A stretch of DNA of 64,000 nt from Cylicocyclus nassatus (Eukaryota; Nematoda; Chromadorea; Rhabditida; Strongylidae). The notes beneath the pieces are model-generated. The model ran no database searches and had not been told where the DNA came from. It worked only from the letters and a program-made list of their open reading frames with translations. The stretch spans positions 24,642,653 through 24,706,652 of the forward strand of contig CATQJL010000001.1 of assembly GCA_958299035.1 (NCBI GenBank). Reading direction: 5' to 3'. A program made the translations under genes and the position numbers. Positions within the stretch are counted from its first letter, which is position 1. The number at the start of each line of letters is the position of its first letter. Shown here piece by piece: positions 33,583 to 46,300 of this stretch.

Positions 33583-34003
33583 GACAGTGTCCCGGCAGAT
33601 TCGCACCCTGGGGATACTGCTATGGTCGGGTTGCTGGTCATCCTCCAGGCGCAGTCCGGCTGGTTGATGTTCCCTCTGGGCCGGGAAAATGGCCCTCGAA
33701 CCGGCGCGCGCAACCCCAATCGGCGCGCGCTGGACGAGTTTGCCTACCGTTCGGCGCGGGACCCCACGACCGCTATCTCGCGTTTTGCGTGCTATCCAAA
33801 GCAAAAATTACAGGCAGCAGGGTCCGTGCTAGGACCTCGCAACTTCCCGTTGAAATTCTCGTCCGAGCTGCTTTTTGAAAATTGGGTAAACGCCCCGAAA
33901 AAGGCCTCTGCACCCGTTTTAAAGCTCAAATTCGGGGTCTACGGGTCGAAAAGGCCCAAAACATGCAAAAAGATGAAAATGCGAAATCTGCCGGGACACT
34001 GCC
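33583..34003. mobile_element. GGCAGTGTCC-family element, copy 3
   Basis: Left end GACAGTGTCCCGGCAGATTC, right end the inverse (GAAATCTGCCGGGACACTGC). It is 421 bp and GC-rich inside. The long ORFs here (108 and 149 codons, overlapping in three frames) are products of high GC content and run out through the element's end, so they are not called genes. Confidence 0.7.
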
Positions 34004-34274
34004 TTTATGACGGAGCAATTTTCGGAGAACTATGTCCCAAGCAACATTACCGAGTTCAGTTTGAACAATAACAAATTATCGTGAATCAATACATATTGAT
34101 TGCTGGAACTCCTTAAGGAGTAGATAAGTTTTCTTTTTGTTTCTTATTATTCTGGCAGTGGTTATTCATAATATCATTCCAGCACTTAAGATCCAAGTAC
34201 ATCTAGGCACATCCGCATTTTCAATGACTGAAGTGGCTTCGAATTTATTAGGTTTAAGTGACAGATAATTGCAG

Positions 34275-34376
34275 AGAATGGGTCACGGATTCTTCGATGC
34301 CACCTACACTGGTCCAACTATCGTTACATCGCGTGATGCTGCACTGCGGACGAATTTTAATGGACTCATGAGTACG
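34275..34376 (+). other. Isolated exon-like block, unrecognised protein
   Basis: A 102-nt open stretch between a good acceptor (TAATTGCAG) and a GTAATG donor, in phase 0 at both ends. It encodes 34 residues starting RMGHGFFDATYTGP and ending GLMST. Codon use is protein-like, with no stop in this frame. No partner exon was found on either side: upstream and downstream are GGCAGTGTCC-family elements. It may be an exon of an unseen gene, or a relic. The family was not recognised. Confidence 0.4.
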
Positions 34377-34501
34377 GTAATGTTCCAGCTTATTTTTCCA
34401 AATCAAATAGTGTATTTGACGATCTTTCCTTGAAGGAAAGTTTGCAAAATTATGAAGGGAATGAACGCAAGTGGGCTAAAAGGCTACAGGGTATCTCATT
34501 A

Positions 34502-34738
34502 GCAGTGTCGGGTGCGCCAGCAGGAGTCCCGCATGGCTGCCTTGCCTAGAGTCTACGATGCATTCGCAAACGCGACGTCTAATAATTTTCCCATCCTGAG
34601 AAAGGGGAAAGGGCTCAAAGTCAAGCTTAATTTGTTGATTAGGCGTGGAAAATGGTAGAACAAGCTCGCGAGCGCTGCGCAAGCACAAGCGAAGCGGTCG
34701 CGCTGCACCTGAGTCATTACTGATGCACCCGACACTGC
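34502..34738. mobile_element. GGCAGTGTCC-family element, copy 4 (short)
   Basis: Left GCAGTGTCGGGTGCGCCAG, right inverse GCAGTGTCGGGTGCATCAG, 237 bp. No coding. Confidence 0.65.
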
Positions 34739-35407
34739 AACTGAGATAACCTTTATGTCTGCCCTCATAGCTAAACTTACTGAGCAAAATTAAAGCATTC
34801 TCGCTTACTGAGCACCCATAAATAATTGGCCAGTGGACATTCTGTGATTACTTTTACTTTTTTGGGTAACGTAAAGATTCGCTGTTCTCAGTTGCCGCAG
34901 CTTTTATTTATTAGCATCGGTGAAAAGCTTACAGCTGAATATATCTGTAATGGAAAAAATTGTTTGCTTGGCACTGATCTCATTAGTTTTGAGCATCCTC
35001 TGCGAAAGTCCCTCATCCAGCTAAATATATCCAGAAAAGAGGAAGTCAGCGTAGTGTTTACTTGAACCATAAGTAGGATACTGTAAGAGGATTGTATATA
35101 AAAAATGACGATTTTGGTAGATGTTCAGCTGACAAAAATGTTATTGTTTTACAAAAATAAATGATGTCTGCTTTTTTCATCCTCGTCATCAAAATGGACC
35201 CTATAAAAGCAAGGAGTTGAACATAAGTAATGCATATCCTCTAATACTTATATCCAAATGCTTAACTTGAGAACTGCTCTAATTAATTCTAGAATAATCG
35301 TAGAGGGGAGAAAAATTTCTCACTGATTATAGGGATTGCGATAATATCTTCTGAATCATCAACCTAATGGAGAAACCACCAATTCAGAATGTACTATTTT
35401 TTGTTTA

Positions 35408-35572
35408 GTGAAGAAGCTTTATGCCATAATCGGCCATTTTTTAAATTCATCTAAATCGCGGTTCTTACTGATATAATGAATACCAACGCAGGAAAAAAGA
35501 TTTTACGAATTGCAGTTACCTTTACGGAAGAAATATTCATAGTAAGCCGATTATGGCATAGAGCTTCTTCAC
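35408..35572. mobile_element. 165-bp MITE with 26-bp inverted ends
   Basis: 35408-35433 (GTGAAGAAGCTTTATGCCAT onward) matches the reverse complement of 35547-35572 with one mismatch. The interior is AT-rich and non-coding. Confidence 0.75.
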
Positions 35573-35763
35573 CAATTTTTTCTCAGAATTTTACCATGTA
35601 GCGATTTGCGCATAATTATAACTAAAAGTTGTTGCAAATACTCTCCTTCGATAAAATTAATTAACTTTCTTTTCGTTTCATTCTTCCCAAACGCATAGGG
35701 AGTAACTGATGAACATTTCTCTTCGCTCTGAAAATAAGTGTTTACGACGAACATTCCGAATGT

Positions 35764-35845
35764 GCAGCGATGTCCGAGTGGTTAAGGAGATTGACTCGAA
35801 ATCAATTGGGCTCTGCCCGCGCAGGTTCGAATCCTGCTCGCTGCG
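35764..35845 (+). tRNA. tRNA-Ser (anticodon CGA)
   Basis: 82 nt. The acceptor stem GCAGCGA/TCGCTGC is 7 bp and perfect, with discriminator G. The anticodon stem ATTGA/TCAAT holds loop CTCGAAA, giving CGA, which reads UCG serine. A long variable arm (GGGC-TCT-GCCC) marks a type II tRNA, and the T arm is CAGGTTCGAATCCTG with an intact B box. There is no intron. A T4-5 run soon after (about 35857) fits RNA polymerase III termination. Confidence 0.95.
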
Positions 35846-38800
35846 AAGTGTTTTGCACTTTTTGCACTGAACGAATATCCGACAAAATTTATCAGTGGAT
35901 ATCAATAGATTCCATTTTAATGTGTTTCCATTTGATTTTCAGCTTTTTTCTAGATTTTTGGTGGAAAAATAGAGATTTCAGATAATTTTGTAGTGTAGCA
36001 AATAAACATTCGAACATTTGCATGCGCATGCCGTCTTTTCTCAACCCATTCCTCTCGAGGTTATAACCTTTTAAGGACCATAACCTGATAGCCTTGACGT
36101 TTGGCTCTAGTTGATCCTCGTCTTCACCTTGTCACCCACTCATTACCGTCTTATAAGCAGCGGTTCACACATAATAATAGGTCCGTTGAGGCACTAGGTC
36201 TAATGGACCATCTCCAGATAAGCTGTTGTTTGGTATGGTAGTACCAACGTATGAGATTTTCCAGTAAATTTATTCAATAATGATTAGATATGCGGAGGCT
36301 AAATTTTACAAATAATCTCAAATAAAAATCACAACGATTTTACGGAAGTCGGAGAGGAAATCGGAAATTGGGAAAATTTTTATTTACTTTTGTAAGGAAT
36401 TTTTTGGAAACTGGAAAATTTCTCAGCCCCTAGCTTGGTATTCCCCAAAAAAATTATTTACCAAGACTGTGCACAGCAAATAACAAACAACGATACGGCT
36501 AGTTAGTTTGCGCGCAACTTGGTCTTCTCACGCGTATGCTCGGCTCACACCTCGAGGTTAATCTCTGTTTGAGTGACCTCTTCACTACAAACAGAAGCTT
36601 TAACGATACAGTACTAGCAAGTTCCGATCAACGACGATCGGCTACAAGAGTAAACTTTGCGCAATCGAGAGTGACCCTCACTTGAACGCTTTACGTTCCA
36701 TCGCTTCTTCACCTTGCGGTAACCCTTTAGTGTAGTTTCTCCAAGGAAACAAGGCGAATGAAATTGAAAATCGGAGTAGATTTTGAATTAATTTTCTGGA
36801 AAGTGGACTTCGCGCTCTTATGCTATAAACTTGTGGGGATAATAATAATAATCAACCTCACGATGAAGGACGTCTCCTAACATCTGCTATATGGGCCTGA
36901 AATGGTTCACACGTCGATCATAATCACAACGAAATAGCAAAGAATTGATGGAAATTATATCTTTCTCTACTCTAAAATCGTCAGTTTGTATGTTTTTGAT
37001 GGGATAAATGGGATAAATGCTTCTGAAGATGTGAAGAATTTTGTGGGTTTAGGATGATATGTGATACCAAGCAGTTTTAGTGTTGCAGTGGGGATGAAGA
37101 AATGATATGCTTTGCATAAGAATTTTTCTGCTTTGCAGTTAATAAGTTAATAACCGGAAAAAAATTTTTGACCGGAAAAGATTGCATTCCCTTTTGTCGT
37201 ATTTTTCCTGCTGACTATTCAATCATGGTTCTTGGTTTGGTGTCCCTTTTCAAGGCTTTGTTGTCGACTTCTAACTTATTTCCTTTTCCTTGGATTACAG
37301 AATACATGAAATGCATAAATTGAAGCTACAAAAGTCAAAATCTCAACATCTATGGATTCTCAGTTTATGCTACGACCTCCGAAGCTTGTACATTAAACAA
37401 ATTTAATTGTTCTCGTATAGACTGTTGTTACTGGAGCAAAATCCTGAAAATATGTAATGGATGCGCTATGACGTTATCTACACGTAACTAGAGTGAATAT
37501 CTGAGATTATCTATCTGCGAATGACTTCATCAGGCTACTCACAACAGCATGATGATGTCTTGCGATCGCATTTACGAAGCTCCAAGAAGAGTTCACTCCT
37601 ATTTTCTCTAAACTAGGTGAGAGAGTTTCTTTAAATTATCTTTATGAGCTCAAAGTGATTATTCATAAATACTTCTATATTTACTGTATCTCTGTTCTTT
37701 GTCTCTGTTCTTTGAAATATTCCAAACAAAGTGTAGCTCCTAACAGGGGTGGAATAATCCGTTTGCAGCGTAATAATCTTTACAAAAGGAACCAAGTAAC
37801 TCAGCTCATAATTATTACAAGATCGGACGGTGATGAAAGCCAATAACACCAGGATTCGAAAAACCACTACATTTCCCAGATTTGCTTTCACTGAAAAGAT
37901 TTTCATTGCATCGCCGCGACGGAAAAATTGCGATGAAACCGTCGCACCCCATAACTTCTGCTTACATAGATTCTTCTTAATTCTGATCGATGTTTTATCA
38001 ACATCTTTCCGCTGCAAAAATATAAATAAGAATGTAAAAAATTCAATTTCTGTCACTGAGCAGGCGACAATTTCATCGCGTTTTTTTGTTGCGACTCAAC
38101 GAAAATCTTTTCAATTGAAGTATTTTGAAAAACAATCCATCGGCTTTCTAAAAGTCACCATGCAACCATAAATATCATTTTCAACCTAGTCATGGGGTCT
38201 TGACGGTTTTGTCAAGATTAATATGCCGCAACCCGTTTTTTCCATCCGAGTTAGGGGCTGCATTGTACAAAATCTAGTAGTCCACCTTCAAGTGACTTTC
38301 TGCCTTTCAAGCTTTCCTTCATTTGTGAGCTTCAAACTTCCTTGCTCTCCGTCTTTCGCCCCCCCCCCCTTCTCCCACTCTCCGACCAGATTGTTTGGTC
38401 CGTCGGTCGAGTTGCACAAATGCGTGACCGTTCGCCCGTTATATGTTTGACGAGATTATCTTATGTGTATCATTGCGATGCAACTATTGACGAGTAATAT
38501 TGTTAGGTCATACACAGCGCGGAAGGAGAGTACAGACGTTAGAGATAAATATGGGAAATTTACATCGCTTTTTTTCGATAAATCGCTTGGCATTTTTTCC
38601 AATCATCTCAACATCGCACTCAACTTACACAATTTTCACACCACTCTAAAACTTACTTGTGTATTTTTGAAAGATAATATAAAAATATATTTACTTCTTG
38701 CAGCACCAATTACTAAGGATAGAGTTTCATAACGACGTGCCATGATATTATCGGATATTTAGTAGCAGAAGAATCTTTCAAGGCAACATTAAATAAAATA

Positions 38801-39113
38801 AAATAAAATAAAGCTCGCAGAGAAAGAGTTTATCGATGAAGTAATTGTACGGGGTCACCAAAATCCTACTTATCCTTATAATTATGGTAGCAAATTAGTA
38901 GAATAATATTATGATTATAACGCTATGCTATCAAAGTCAAAGACATCTCCACATCCCATTATTACTATCTCGGATTAACTCGATGCGAGTTTGCTCAGGT
39001 GCGAAAGTTTCTAAAGACATACCGCTCCCTCAAACAATGTCCCTTTCAAAGGCATCAGCACAGAACACCAGAAACACAACATAAAAATTTACGGTAGTGT
39101 CAACAAAGCAATT

Positions 39114-39204
39114 TCAAAAGCTTATAGAGTAGACGATCCTTTGATTGTACATACGTTCTGCAACGAGTGGAACGACCTCGATGTTCGGATACTGTAGCGC
39201 GCAT
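39114..39204 (-). other. Possible terminal exon on the minus strand
   Basis: Minus-strand acceptor ACAATTTCAG, then 91 nt open to a TGA, reading CALQYPNIEVVPLVAERMYN and ending SISF. Codon use looks protein-like, but there is no upstream partner exon and no family was recognised. Confidence 0.2.
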
Positions 39205-41845
39205 CTGAAATTGTTATGAATGGAGGTCATGAAATAGAAGTTCGAAAAAATTAACGAATAGAAAGTAAAGATTTCAATGAGAGGAATAGGTATAAAATTT
39301 GACGAATGAATGAATGAAGGATGAGAGAATTTTTGAATAATCTCTTTCTGAATATGTAGATATGAAGGGAATGGCACGGTTGGATGGGACTTAAGGATGA
39401 TCTACAAAAAATAAAATGAATCAATGATTGTTTAACGACAGTAATTCGGTAAACATAAGATTTATCAACTAAAAACTGGGTCATTGCTTAAGCTCTGTTA
39501 CCACTCAGTGGACAATTTTCCCAATTTTCTCAACTCCCTCAAAAAAAATTTCCCTCATCTATTTATGCCGAAGTGGATTCTCATTATCTGCATGTCACTC
39601 AAGAATAATCCGGTTTTTTGATTTCTGGAAATTTTTTGAACTATTTCTGGCAAAATATCAATTTGCATTATTGAAGAGCTCAAACATCAGAACTGCTTTC
39701 GTATTACTGCTGAGGAATCCGAAAAACCATCAAAAATCTTGAAAATGTAAAGAAGGAGTAAGAGAATTTAAGAAAATGAAGTAAAAATTTAAGGTTGAGG
39801 TGCCGTAAGAAAATTGCCTTTATGTCCTTGGTCCTTCCCCATATATGAGACTTTCGAAAATACTCTTGAATTTTCCAAGGAGGCGAAAAAAGGATAGCAA
39901 AACTTTTCGACGAATACTACTAAGTCTATCAATTATTCTATGATTTTTCAGTCCTGAATTCAACGTTTTTTACGGTTTTCAGACTCGAAAGTTTTCAAAC
40001 CCCCTTTTTCGTTCCTACCAGAATAGTGTTAAATGTCATTTGACCGAACCTGACTTGGATGTGCGTATACGGTAATCTCAGCTGTTCACATTACGCAACT
40101 CTAGATCGAAATCATCCGATACGCATGTCACTTTGCATTATCTCCCCTAATCAACATGGTTAATTGTACGTTACGGTCACAAAGGACAAATTGTTTCCTG
40201 CTTAACGACATGTTGCTTTTGAATACGCGAAGAGTCAAGAAACTGATTTTCTTCTTGAAATTTGCTGCTTTCAAAAGATTTTGGTTAATTTTGGGATATT
40301 TTATATTCTCATTTATCGGTGAAGTGCAGAGTGTTCAAACCGTTTAAATCAATCAAGTTGTTTTCACTCACAGTACGTTCAGCGCTGCCGATTTTTCATC
40401 CCTAAATCAAACAATACTGCAGGAAAAGAAATTATTGATTGTGAGAGCGAGTAGAGCGTCTATAAATGTATATAAATTTCACTTCATTGCAGGTCATCTT
40501 CTACTTCAGAAATCTGACAGTTTTGAAGTTTTACACAAGACTTTTGCCAAATTGGAAATATCAAATATGTTGAAAAGTTTGGAGCTATTGATTACTTGAG
40601 GAATGATGTGTAATCGAACAAATACAATTCAATACATAACTTGTCTAATCTGAAAATACTAATCCTTGAATAAACAATATTTTTACGACTCTTGCAAAAG
40701 CAATACCGTCTTAATAATATTTTTATGAAACTTATAGATAACATTGAAAGGAAAATTCTCTTGATATGGTAAATCATAGCCGTGTGGAACATAATGTGCG
40801 AATGAAGGCACACGTACACAGCTTTATTAAAAATCAAATTGCCAAATTTGGCTATTCCTATCTTCCAAATTTATTCTCTTCCCACGCCCAAGTATGAAAC
40901 ATTTTATCAGTTACGGCCTATCGGACATCAAGTACGGTGAAGGTCCTGATACAGTGAAAACCGGGAAGTTAGACTCGTATGCATTTCGCTTATTTCATTT
41001 TTCATTTTTATTTCTGCACTTGTAGGCTATTCGAGAAGACGTCATTAATAAGGCTGTTAAATCTACGTAGTGAGAAAAAATAATAATGATATGACCGTCA
41101 TCATGCTGCAGCTTTAGCGTTACATAAAACAATTTTTTATGTTTCCCAAACATGTGAGCTCCCCCCCAGGCACCCAAATCAGGAAACTTGACCAAAATGC
41201 GCGAATAGCCATAAAACATCATCATTTCGCGCACGCGCACATCATCGCAGTCATTAATCACCGTAATCCGACGTCGATACTTAGTGTTTACAACTCGATG
41301 AAGTTGATGATCGACGATGACGATAGTTAATAGGCAGATCGCTGGCAAGTCGTAAGGACAGCGACTGTAAATGCAAAGGTAGAAATCTCTTGATTGTTGT
41401 CCGCGGCGAACGCAATCGGTGTGCGTTTATGACCGTAAAGACGTGTCACGGAGTATGTGATTGCTCGTCAATTACGATGTTTCTGGAGACTGTACCGGTG
41501 ACTTGTAGCTGTGATCTAATGTAAGATAGAAGCAATGTACTGACAAAAAATTCCAAGCACTAGATTTCACGAATTATCAGACACAAAAAAAGAATCAACT
41601 GTCAAGTTTTTTATGGAATCGTGAGATCTAAAGCTATGATACACTCTAAGGAACAAAATGACTGTGCAAATGTACAATTTTTTGGTATATATAACGAACA
41701 AAAAAGGAACCTGAAAATTTTTTAAATTCATCAAAACCCTGTTTTCCATAATGTGAGCACTCATAAATCGCGAGATGAGATGTTACATTGAAATTTTTCG
41801 TACTTTGAAATCACCGTGCTGGTAAGAGATTTATTTTATCAATAG

Positions 41846-42027
41846 TGAAAGTAGTGAATACTGATTCTGGTTCCAATACATCTGGTCTAAACTCACGAAA
41901 GCTCAAATATAAGAACTTCAGCGACAATTTCTACTCCGTTCACTCAAATGCTACTCCGGTTCCCTTCTATAGGAGAAGCTTGGGCAAGAACAATAGCTAT
42001 TGGAAGAGAGTAATGGACGCTTGGTAA
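41846..42027 (+). other. Possible terminal exon on the plus strand
   Basis: Follows an acceptor-like TTATCAATAG and reads about 59 residues rich in Ser/Asn/Lys, ending SYWKRVMDAW before TAA. The first in-frame codon is GTG, not ATG, so it would need an upstream exon; none was found. Weak candidate only. Confidence 0.2.
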
Positions 42028-42585
42028 ATATTCTATGAAGAGCTTAAAAAGCGCAATCACATTTCCCAGAAGATAGAAATTTGGAGTTATAGCGTACATG
42101 CTGGCAAGGCTAACTTTGTATCATAAAATTCAAAAGGTAAAAAAATTTTACCTTTGCAACCGATACGTCGTAAACTTTGGTTTTGATACAAAACCTATAT
42201 AAGACCTATAAGGTGCTTGTATAATCAGCGCTTGGATTTGTCCAGGTGAGGTGTTATTTTTTAGTCGCAGTTTGATTATCTTGTTATAAAGTAATTTGAG
42301 GACTAATTCGCATACTGAAATGCTCAGTGGGAGTTAGGTTAAGAATAAGCAACTTTGGAAAATCATCACTTTGGACAGCTAATATAATTCTGAACACATG
42401 AGCGAATGGAGATTTATCTTTGAATTCCATTGAATTTTGCAGATAGTTATCTTATCTCTCTAAAACTTCGAGCAGCTTAGATATTGTTTGAGGTAAAGGC
42501 TTTGAACGGGATTTCAAGGAGATAGGAAGCATCTTTTCCTAAATTAATCTTGAATCTTACAGCTGATCTGACCCTGACATTCTAA

Positions 42586-43318
42586 GGCCCGTATGCACGT
42601 ACATCCCCGCGGGGAGGGGAGGGGATCTGAGAGGGGAAGCGTCATATCTCGCGAGTTTATGTATCTTTCTTCTTCTTTCTCTGTCTTGTTTTTGAAGGTT
42701 CTCATACACTGATACCTGCGCATAACGGATGCCAGGTTACTGCCATACAAGATTAGATATTCACTATTTCGTCTGATCCCCTGGGGAACCCCAGGGGATC
42801 ACCTCACATTTTCAAAGTCATTTATCTCCCTGAAAACTCAATAAAACCCCTGCAAAACTGTACTGAAGATATACTACGATACTGCTGAGCATGTTTTCGA
42901 CAGAAGAGATGGATTATGAAGATTTTGATTTTTTCGATAATCCCTGGCTCGCGAGCAGCGGTTCATCGAAAATTTTGATATCTTGAGATTTCACTCATTT
43001 CTACCATAAACATGTTTAGCACTGCTGTAGTATATCGTCAGTACAATTTTACAGCATTTTCAGTGGATTTTCAGGAAGATAAATGACTTTGAAAATACGC
43101 GGTGATCCCCTGGGGATCCCCAGGGGATCAGACGAAATAGTGAATATCTAATCTTGTATGGCAGTAACCTGGCATCCGTTATGCGCAACTATCAGTGTAT
43201 GAGAACCTTCAAAAGCAAGACAGAGAAAGAAGAAGAAAGATATATAAACTAGCGAGAAATGACGCTTCCCCTCTCAGATCCCCTCCCCTCCCCGCGGGGA
43301 TGTACGTGCATACGGGCC
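42586..43318. mobile_element. Palindromic MITE with TAA target duplication (PIF/Harbinger-like)
   Basis: The ends GGCCCGTATGCACGTACATC and the inverse are flanked by TAA (42583-42585 and 43319-43321). Three-base TWA duplications and GGCC-type ends are typical of PIF/Harbinger. Arms of about 340 bp are nearly identical and include a nested GATCCCCTGGGG / CCCCAGGGGATC hairpin in each arm (about 42775-42799 and 43105-43129). No transposase. Confidence 0.8.
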
Positions 43319-46300
43319 TAAAACTTCAATGTGTATTCCATTTTCGATTTTCTATTCATGGAAGACATCTTCAGCCTCTTCCGCTAGCATCACGAAACAG
43401 CTTAGTCAAGCTTATCCAACAAAATCCTCGCCATCTCCAATAACAGCAGAGTATCAAATCCAATTACTTATCGCCCCATATGACCTCATCCGGAGACTGT
43501 TTGAACATATCGCGTATCATACGCTCGATGTGTGTATGTAAATTGCGGTGACGTAAGCCCGGGACCCCTACCCACTACTTCCACCTGGCCCTCGGTTACA
43601 TAACCCCGTGCAGCGTAGCTATTTCCGGATTATAAACGTCTGTTTCCTGACATCAGCCGGTGTGTTCGAAAACTGCTGTAACTGTAGACATTATTTGCAT
43701 ATTATTTGGGTTATGGAGTGATTGGCAAGGTTGGAAATTGTTAGTTTGACTAATAAAAATCGAATGAGAGAGAATTTAGAGTCCTCAAAATTTTTTGAAC
43801 AATTAATGATTAGTGAATAGGAGTTGTAGGCGTGAGTAATAATTTTCGAAGTACAACTTGTGAAATCCCGCAAAAAAAGAACCTCTACCATTTAGCAAAG
43901 GCAGCTGTAAAAAAATAGAATATAAAAAGTTAAAAATTCCATAAACATATTGGAGTGCTCTCAAATGCCTCTCAATTGATACACAATTTTGTAAACATTG
44001 CAAACAATGATTTATAGCTATAATTTTGATATGAAAGACGAATGAGTAAATAGAAATCCATAAAGAAAATCAAGTTTTAGGGGAAATGAGCTTTCCTAAC
44101 CGTCTAGCTCTGAAGCAATCGATGAAATATTGATTAATTTTCTAATTTAAGCCAAAGTAATTGAATATAATGCGTTTTTAACCTCAAACTGCAGCTTGGA
44201 ATTAGTGAGAGCCAACAGCTGGCTAAGCATATAAGGAAAAAATTTCACACCGAAGCAATTTTACCCCAACCCAGTCAATTACCCTAATCAACAAGAAAGT
44301 TATTCCCACCAAAATTGTAGTACCCTGACAATTCACTCCTTTGGTGACACATTCCAGCTTCATGTGACTAATCTTCAAATTCATTTGACGATCTAATCTG
44401 ACAGTTGACTACAGTAATAGTAGGAAGTTAGTGATTAGCTTTACTATGGAAAGGACGGAAGATGAAAGTACGTTCGGTGAAAAATGCAAAAGTTAGATTA
44501 GTGGGCTTAGAAACTGTGACTGTAGCCATGTTGTGATTAGATAAGCCGAGTACAAATGATTAATTCAGGAAATTTTGGACTGAATCTTTGAATGGAAAAC
44601 TTTTTTCAAATGTCCTGAGGAAGACGGAGACTGTAGTTATCAGGTAAATCATGACTTTTGAGGACAACTACTTGAATTGAAAATTGATTCCGCCCAAAGC
44701 AGCCTCAGAAAAAATATACATATTTGCTGTAGCTGGAGGAAAATACAGCTCAAAATAGGTAAATCCTGAAATACCACCTTTAGAACTTTCCAGAAATATC
44801 TTTCAAACTAATTTCGTGAAGGTGCAAAGAAAATCTATACACGAGAAAATCTGATTAACATTAGTTAAAATGATTTTCCATCTTTAGAACATTTTTTCCG
44901 TTGTCGTTTTAAAATTGGATATTTACAAGGCAAAAATATTGTACCTTAAAACTTCGAAATTTCGTCGAAATTTGAGATCCCCTTCCATTTTGCAACATCC
45001 AATCACCTCATTGCATTCATTAAGCCATAGTCAGCTTACATTATCAAGTACAGTTTGTGATAACCAACTAATTCTACCGTAATCGCATCGAGACGCCTTG
45101 CAACTCACTATCAGCTTCTCTCTCAACCCCTTACGTTTACGAAATCAACTCTTTCTCGCATATTTGCTAGAGGCAATCCTAGCCGGAAATCGATAGCGCA
45201 TTACGGTAGTCGCCGTGCATCCACGGACGAAGGGAAGAAGATGGCCAATTTTCCCACGCGACAAATGGCTCCCGGCCAAACATTTGCATAAGGAAAGCCA
45301 GCTGACTGACTGCTGCTGGCTGCATGATGACTGCTAAGGACCGGAGCAGTATGGAAACACTAAAGCAATTGAATGGGAATGAGTGGATGTGCCCTATTGA
45401 CTCGAGATGCGCACGCTGGTTTTTCACTAAGTACGACATTCTGATTATTCGAATGACCACGGGTGAAGGGCAGCTAGGCGTAAGAATCGTCCCAATGCTA
45501 ATGAAGTGCGTTATTTGGACTGAAGAGGGTGAACGAGGTGAAAATGGTTGACCGGAAGTCTCGAAATTTAGCAATTTTCTGCTGTCTGGAATAAAATTTG
45601 AACCCATCTGAGGGTAAGTGGTGTAAAGGGGGGGGGGGTGATAGAGATGGAGATGCTCGCAGTTTCATAATACTCGCTATGAGTAACTCTTGCTGTCAAC
45701 AATCGTATTTTTTTATTGGCTTTCATAAATCATCGATCACCCATTCATTATCCGACCATAATTTTTTAGAATTTGAAAACAAAAAGCTGGAGAAAGAATA
45801 ACACCATATATTTATAATTCAAGAAATATATTCCTAATAAACTGCAAAATTAATGATTTTCATTTTATAGAAAAAATTTCAACAAATTAGTCTGAGTTTG
45901 AACCCATCTTCCCCACCACACCCTCAAATATTTTGTTAGCAAAATAGAATTGGACTTTCTGACAATAATTTTTGGAATTCTGAATTTCTGACTATGTGAA
46001 TCCCCCTCCTCCTTCACCTCAGAATTTTTGTCTTCATACCAAGAATTATGTCAGTTGACATTTCAACATTCCACAAGTCACTTCGCCTAATCGTCACTGC
46101 GGACCACCCGCTGTGATTTACAACGCCTTGAGTTGAGTGTCATAGTGGACTGTCATCAGTTGAGGACATTTTTTCCGTACTCATCGCTGGTGTCAGGTGA
46201 GATTAAGTCGTTGTAAAATGGAGCAACTGTAAACGATCGAGACAAGGTTGAGGTGGATTTAACATTGCGCTAAAACCTGCTTTCATGAGTATCATTTTAC

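Larger units (their letters stand above)
35846..42585. other. Long intergenic region, few features
   Basis: AT-rich, with almost no transposon signatures compared with the left half. An (AAATA)n run is at 38790-38810 and a C-run at 38359-38368. Apart from two weak exon-like blocks listed separately, no gene was supported. It may be distal regulatory DNA of the homeobox gene, but this is inference. Confidence 0.4.

Noticed and set aside
33622..34071. 149-codon plus-strand ORF and overlapping frames
   Set aside because: It runs through and past a fold-back element; open frames on both strands reflect GC content.
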